Part shown: piece by piece, positions 62,684 to 64,000 of the stretch
Layout: each line of letters opens with the position of its first letter
Numbering within the stretch: position 1 is the first letter of the stretch
Source: Doryteuthis pealeii
Lineage: Eukaryota; Mollusca; Cephalopoda; Myopsida; Loliginidae
DNA: 64,000 nucleotides
Direction: 5' to 3'
Assembly (NCBI GenBank): GCA_023376005.1
Contig: CM042143.1
Location: forward strand, 80,323,381-80,387,380
Notes under the pieces: model-generated
Databases searched by the model: none
Told to the model about the DNA's origin: nothing
What the model saw: only the letters and a program-made list of their open reading frames with translations
Made by a program: the position numbers and the translations under genes

Positions 62684-62800
62684 CTCACTCGCCACAAGTA
62701 GGATGTGACACAAGGTTACAAGTACGGGGTATCCAACTAGGATCGAACTCGCTGTTCAGTAGTAATGGATCTGCGAGACTATCGATGGGACGCCAAGACT
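62684..62800 (-). mobile_element. SINE-C copy joined to SINE-A
   Basis: Starts CTCGCCACAAGTAGGATGTG (a SINE-A-like tail phrase), then ACAAGTACGGGGTATCCAAC, GATCGAACTCGCTGTTCAGT, TCTGCGAGACTATCGATGGG. Confidence 0.72.
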
Positions 62801-62819
62801 TGTCCAGAAGTATGTACGG

Positions 62820-63000
62820 TATGTATACCTTCGGGAAAGGTATGGATACAATTATTGTCCCTCCAGTTATGGGTAAATAGTGGAACATACTGGGCTCTTT
62901 AACCTTGGTTAGGCAACCAGTCTAGGAGAAGGGAAATTCTGTATTAAAACCTGTTAAACCCCGTTTAGGAAACTGGCCCTGTGTCGTATCCTACTCGAGT

Positions 63001-63001
<1 letters not shown>
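62820..63001 (+). mobile_element. SINE-A 3' part ending at (TA)n
   Basis: CCTTCGGGAAAGGTATGGAT, GGGCTCTTTAACCTTGGTTA, CCTGTGTCGTATCCTACTCG, AGTGGATATATA. Confidence 0.9.

Positions 63002-63039
<38 letters not shown>
63002..63039. repeat. (TA)n microsatellite
   Basis: TA tract between a SINE-A tail and the hammerhead SINE. Confidence 0.98.
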
Positions 63040-63040
<1 letters not shown>

Positions 63041-63216
63041 ACAAGTTGATTTGGCGAATTTCGTGTGTGGCGTGGGCCGATGGCCTATAGGTAAATTCTC
63101 TGGCTCTGCGTTCTGTGGTCGCTGGTGAGATCACGGTGTACACTGCTGATGAGACCTAATATAGATCGAAACAGGTGTCCAGTGTTCCGCACGTAGCACT
63201 CACCGAATTTGCTTGT

Positions 63217-63222
<6 letters not shown>
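63040..63222 (+). mobile_element. Hammerhead-bearing SINE, copy 2 (with tRNA-like head)
   Basis: About 183 bp between two TA tracts. The tRNA-like head has an A-box-like TGGCCTATAGG (63081-63091) and a B-box-like GGTGAGATCAC (63124-63134), about right for pol III spacing. A hammerhead motif begins within ten bases of the B box. The 3' end has CACCGAATTTGCTTGTCGTG. No protein-coding potential. The head could drive RNA that contains the ribozyme; whether cleavage helps processing or is harmful is unknown. Confidence 0.8.
63140..63185 (+). ncRNA. Type I hammerhead ribozyme motif, two stem defects
   Basis: Stem I ACACUG (63140-63145) with CAGUGU (63180-63185), 6 of 6. Core CUGAUGA (63146-63152). 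Stem II GACC/GAUC with one C-A mismatch around the same UAAUAUA loop as copy 1. GAAA at 63168-63171. Stem III CAGGUG (copy 1 has CAGCUG). Cleavage UC at 63178-63179. The catalytic core is intact; the stem changes probably weaken it. Confidence 0.83.

Positions 63223-63250
<28 letters not shown>
63223..63250. repeat. (TA)n microsatellite
   Basis: TA tract directly after the hammerhead SINE. Confidence 0.97.
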
Positions 63251-63255
<5 letters not shown>

Positions 63256-64000
63256 TCAATTTTTTTCAATCTCTCAATGAAATAAAAAATATTTCATTAA
63301 GTCGAGCTAACTCATAAGGTATTGTACTCTTTCTTTTAGCAAGTGTCATTTAAAACTTTTAACTATTGAACTCCTCCTTCGCCTCCTCATTCTAGTTGAG
63401 ATATCATGTCGCCGTCATGCCTTTGTCTCCAATTATTTGTTCTTTCTTTGACACTTAAAGCAAATGATTTCACTGATGACTCAATAAGAGACACCTGACG
63501 ACAATAGCAACAACAACGGCGACAAGTGGGAAGCTGGGATACAGGGATGAGGGTTGAGACTTTAAAAAAATAATCAAGGAGCATTCCCAACCCCACCACA
63601 ACTATTTTTGATTTTACGACCCGACTTTTTAATTCAAGCAAAAAATAAAACAAAGCTTAAATTTGATTAAAAATAGTCTTTTTGCATGATGGAAAACCCT
63701 TTTCTTTTCTTTTTTTTCTTTTTTGAAAGAATATTTTAAAGGCGATTAAAATTAAATCAAATCTTTAAAAAAATAAAAACAAAAAATAAAAAAAGCAAAG
63801 AAAAGAGAAGCAGGTAAGGAATAATTAGAGGAAATAAATTTAGTACAGGTAAAAAAAAAAAAAAAAAGCAAGTCGGTATGACTTTGTTCCTAGTTTGTCT
63901 TCTACTTCACACTTACACCCCCTCACTTAATTAATCTAGTCTTTCATTGTTGGAAGATAAAATAAAACAAACTAAAAATAAGAGAAATAAGAGGAATTGT
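63251..64000. other. AT-rich interval with nothing recognised
   Basis: No repeats shared with the window; the 88-codon minus-strand frame at 63387-63653 shows no family resemblance. Confidence 0.5.

Overview
Organism: the window looks like gene-poor nuclear DNA of an invertebrate animal. It is AT-rich and crowded with (TA)n, (CA)n and (GA)n tracts. It carries many tRNA-like SINEs, 5S-rRNA-like SINEs, mariner and hAT relics, and 3' ends of non-LTR retrotransposons. The combination fits a lophotrochozoan and I would guess a coleoid cephalopod (octopus, squid or cuttlefish). That is an inference from repeat style, not from a marker gene. I found no convincing host protein-coding gene, rRNA gene or functional tRNA gene; nearly all long open frames are translated microsatellites, purine tracts or repeats. 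Repeat families named here: SINE-A (about 280 bp, tRNA-like head TGGTGTAATGG, tail ending GGTTGGGTAAATA); SINE-B (about 245 bp, head TTAGCTCAGTCGGTAGAGC); SINE-C (short tRNA-like head, about 80-100 bp); 5S-SINE (5S-rRNA-like body plus a shared tail); REP-D (about 350-400 bp, AATC-type tail); REP-E (GC-rich, about 250 bp); REP-F (two weakly related segments); REP-G (97-98 bp unit). Layout: 0-10 kb holds a LINE 3' end, an internally deleted mariner, a hammerhead-bearing SINE (2.8 kb), a ~250-bp-unit tandem array (3.5-4.2 kb), a minisatellite grown inside a REP-D copy (5.8-6.3 kb) and a 311-bp MITE (7.4 kb). 10-25 kb holds microsatellites, two more LINE ends, REP-D, SINE-A/B/C copies (one SINE-B nested in SINE-A) and a foldback MITE (23.6 kb). 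25-41 kb is sparser, with a MITE (26.3 kb), 5S-SINEs, REP-D copies (one interrupted by a mariner MITE), an hAT-like MITE interrupted by a SINE-B, and long purine/pyrimidine tracts. 41-52 kb has a 250-bp-arm inverted duplication with an open frame in one arm, the REP-G array, a 684-bp element with 26-bp inverted termini enclosing two REP-E units, and a perfect 28-bp hairpin. 52-64 kb has a 5S-SINE, SINE-A, a tandem dimer with two hammerhead motifs (55.3-55.7 kb), purine tracts, a repeat-poor island (58.2-59.2 kb), REP-E, nested REP-D and a second hammerhead SINE (63.0-63.2 kb). The most interesting content is self-cleaving RNA. Two unrelated repeat families carry type I hammerhead ribozyme architecture that can be drawn base by base. 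One is a tRNA-headed SINE (2 copies). The other is a 310-bp-period tandem dimer resembling the metazoan retrozymes, in which the two predicted cleavage sites would release a 312-nt RNA. Both families sit directly in or beside (TA)n tracts.
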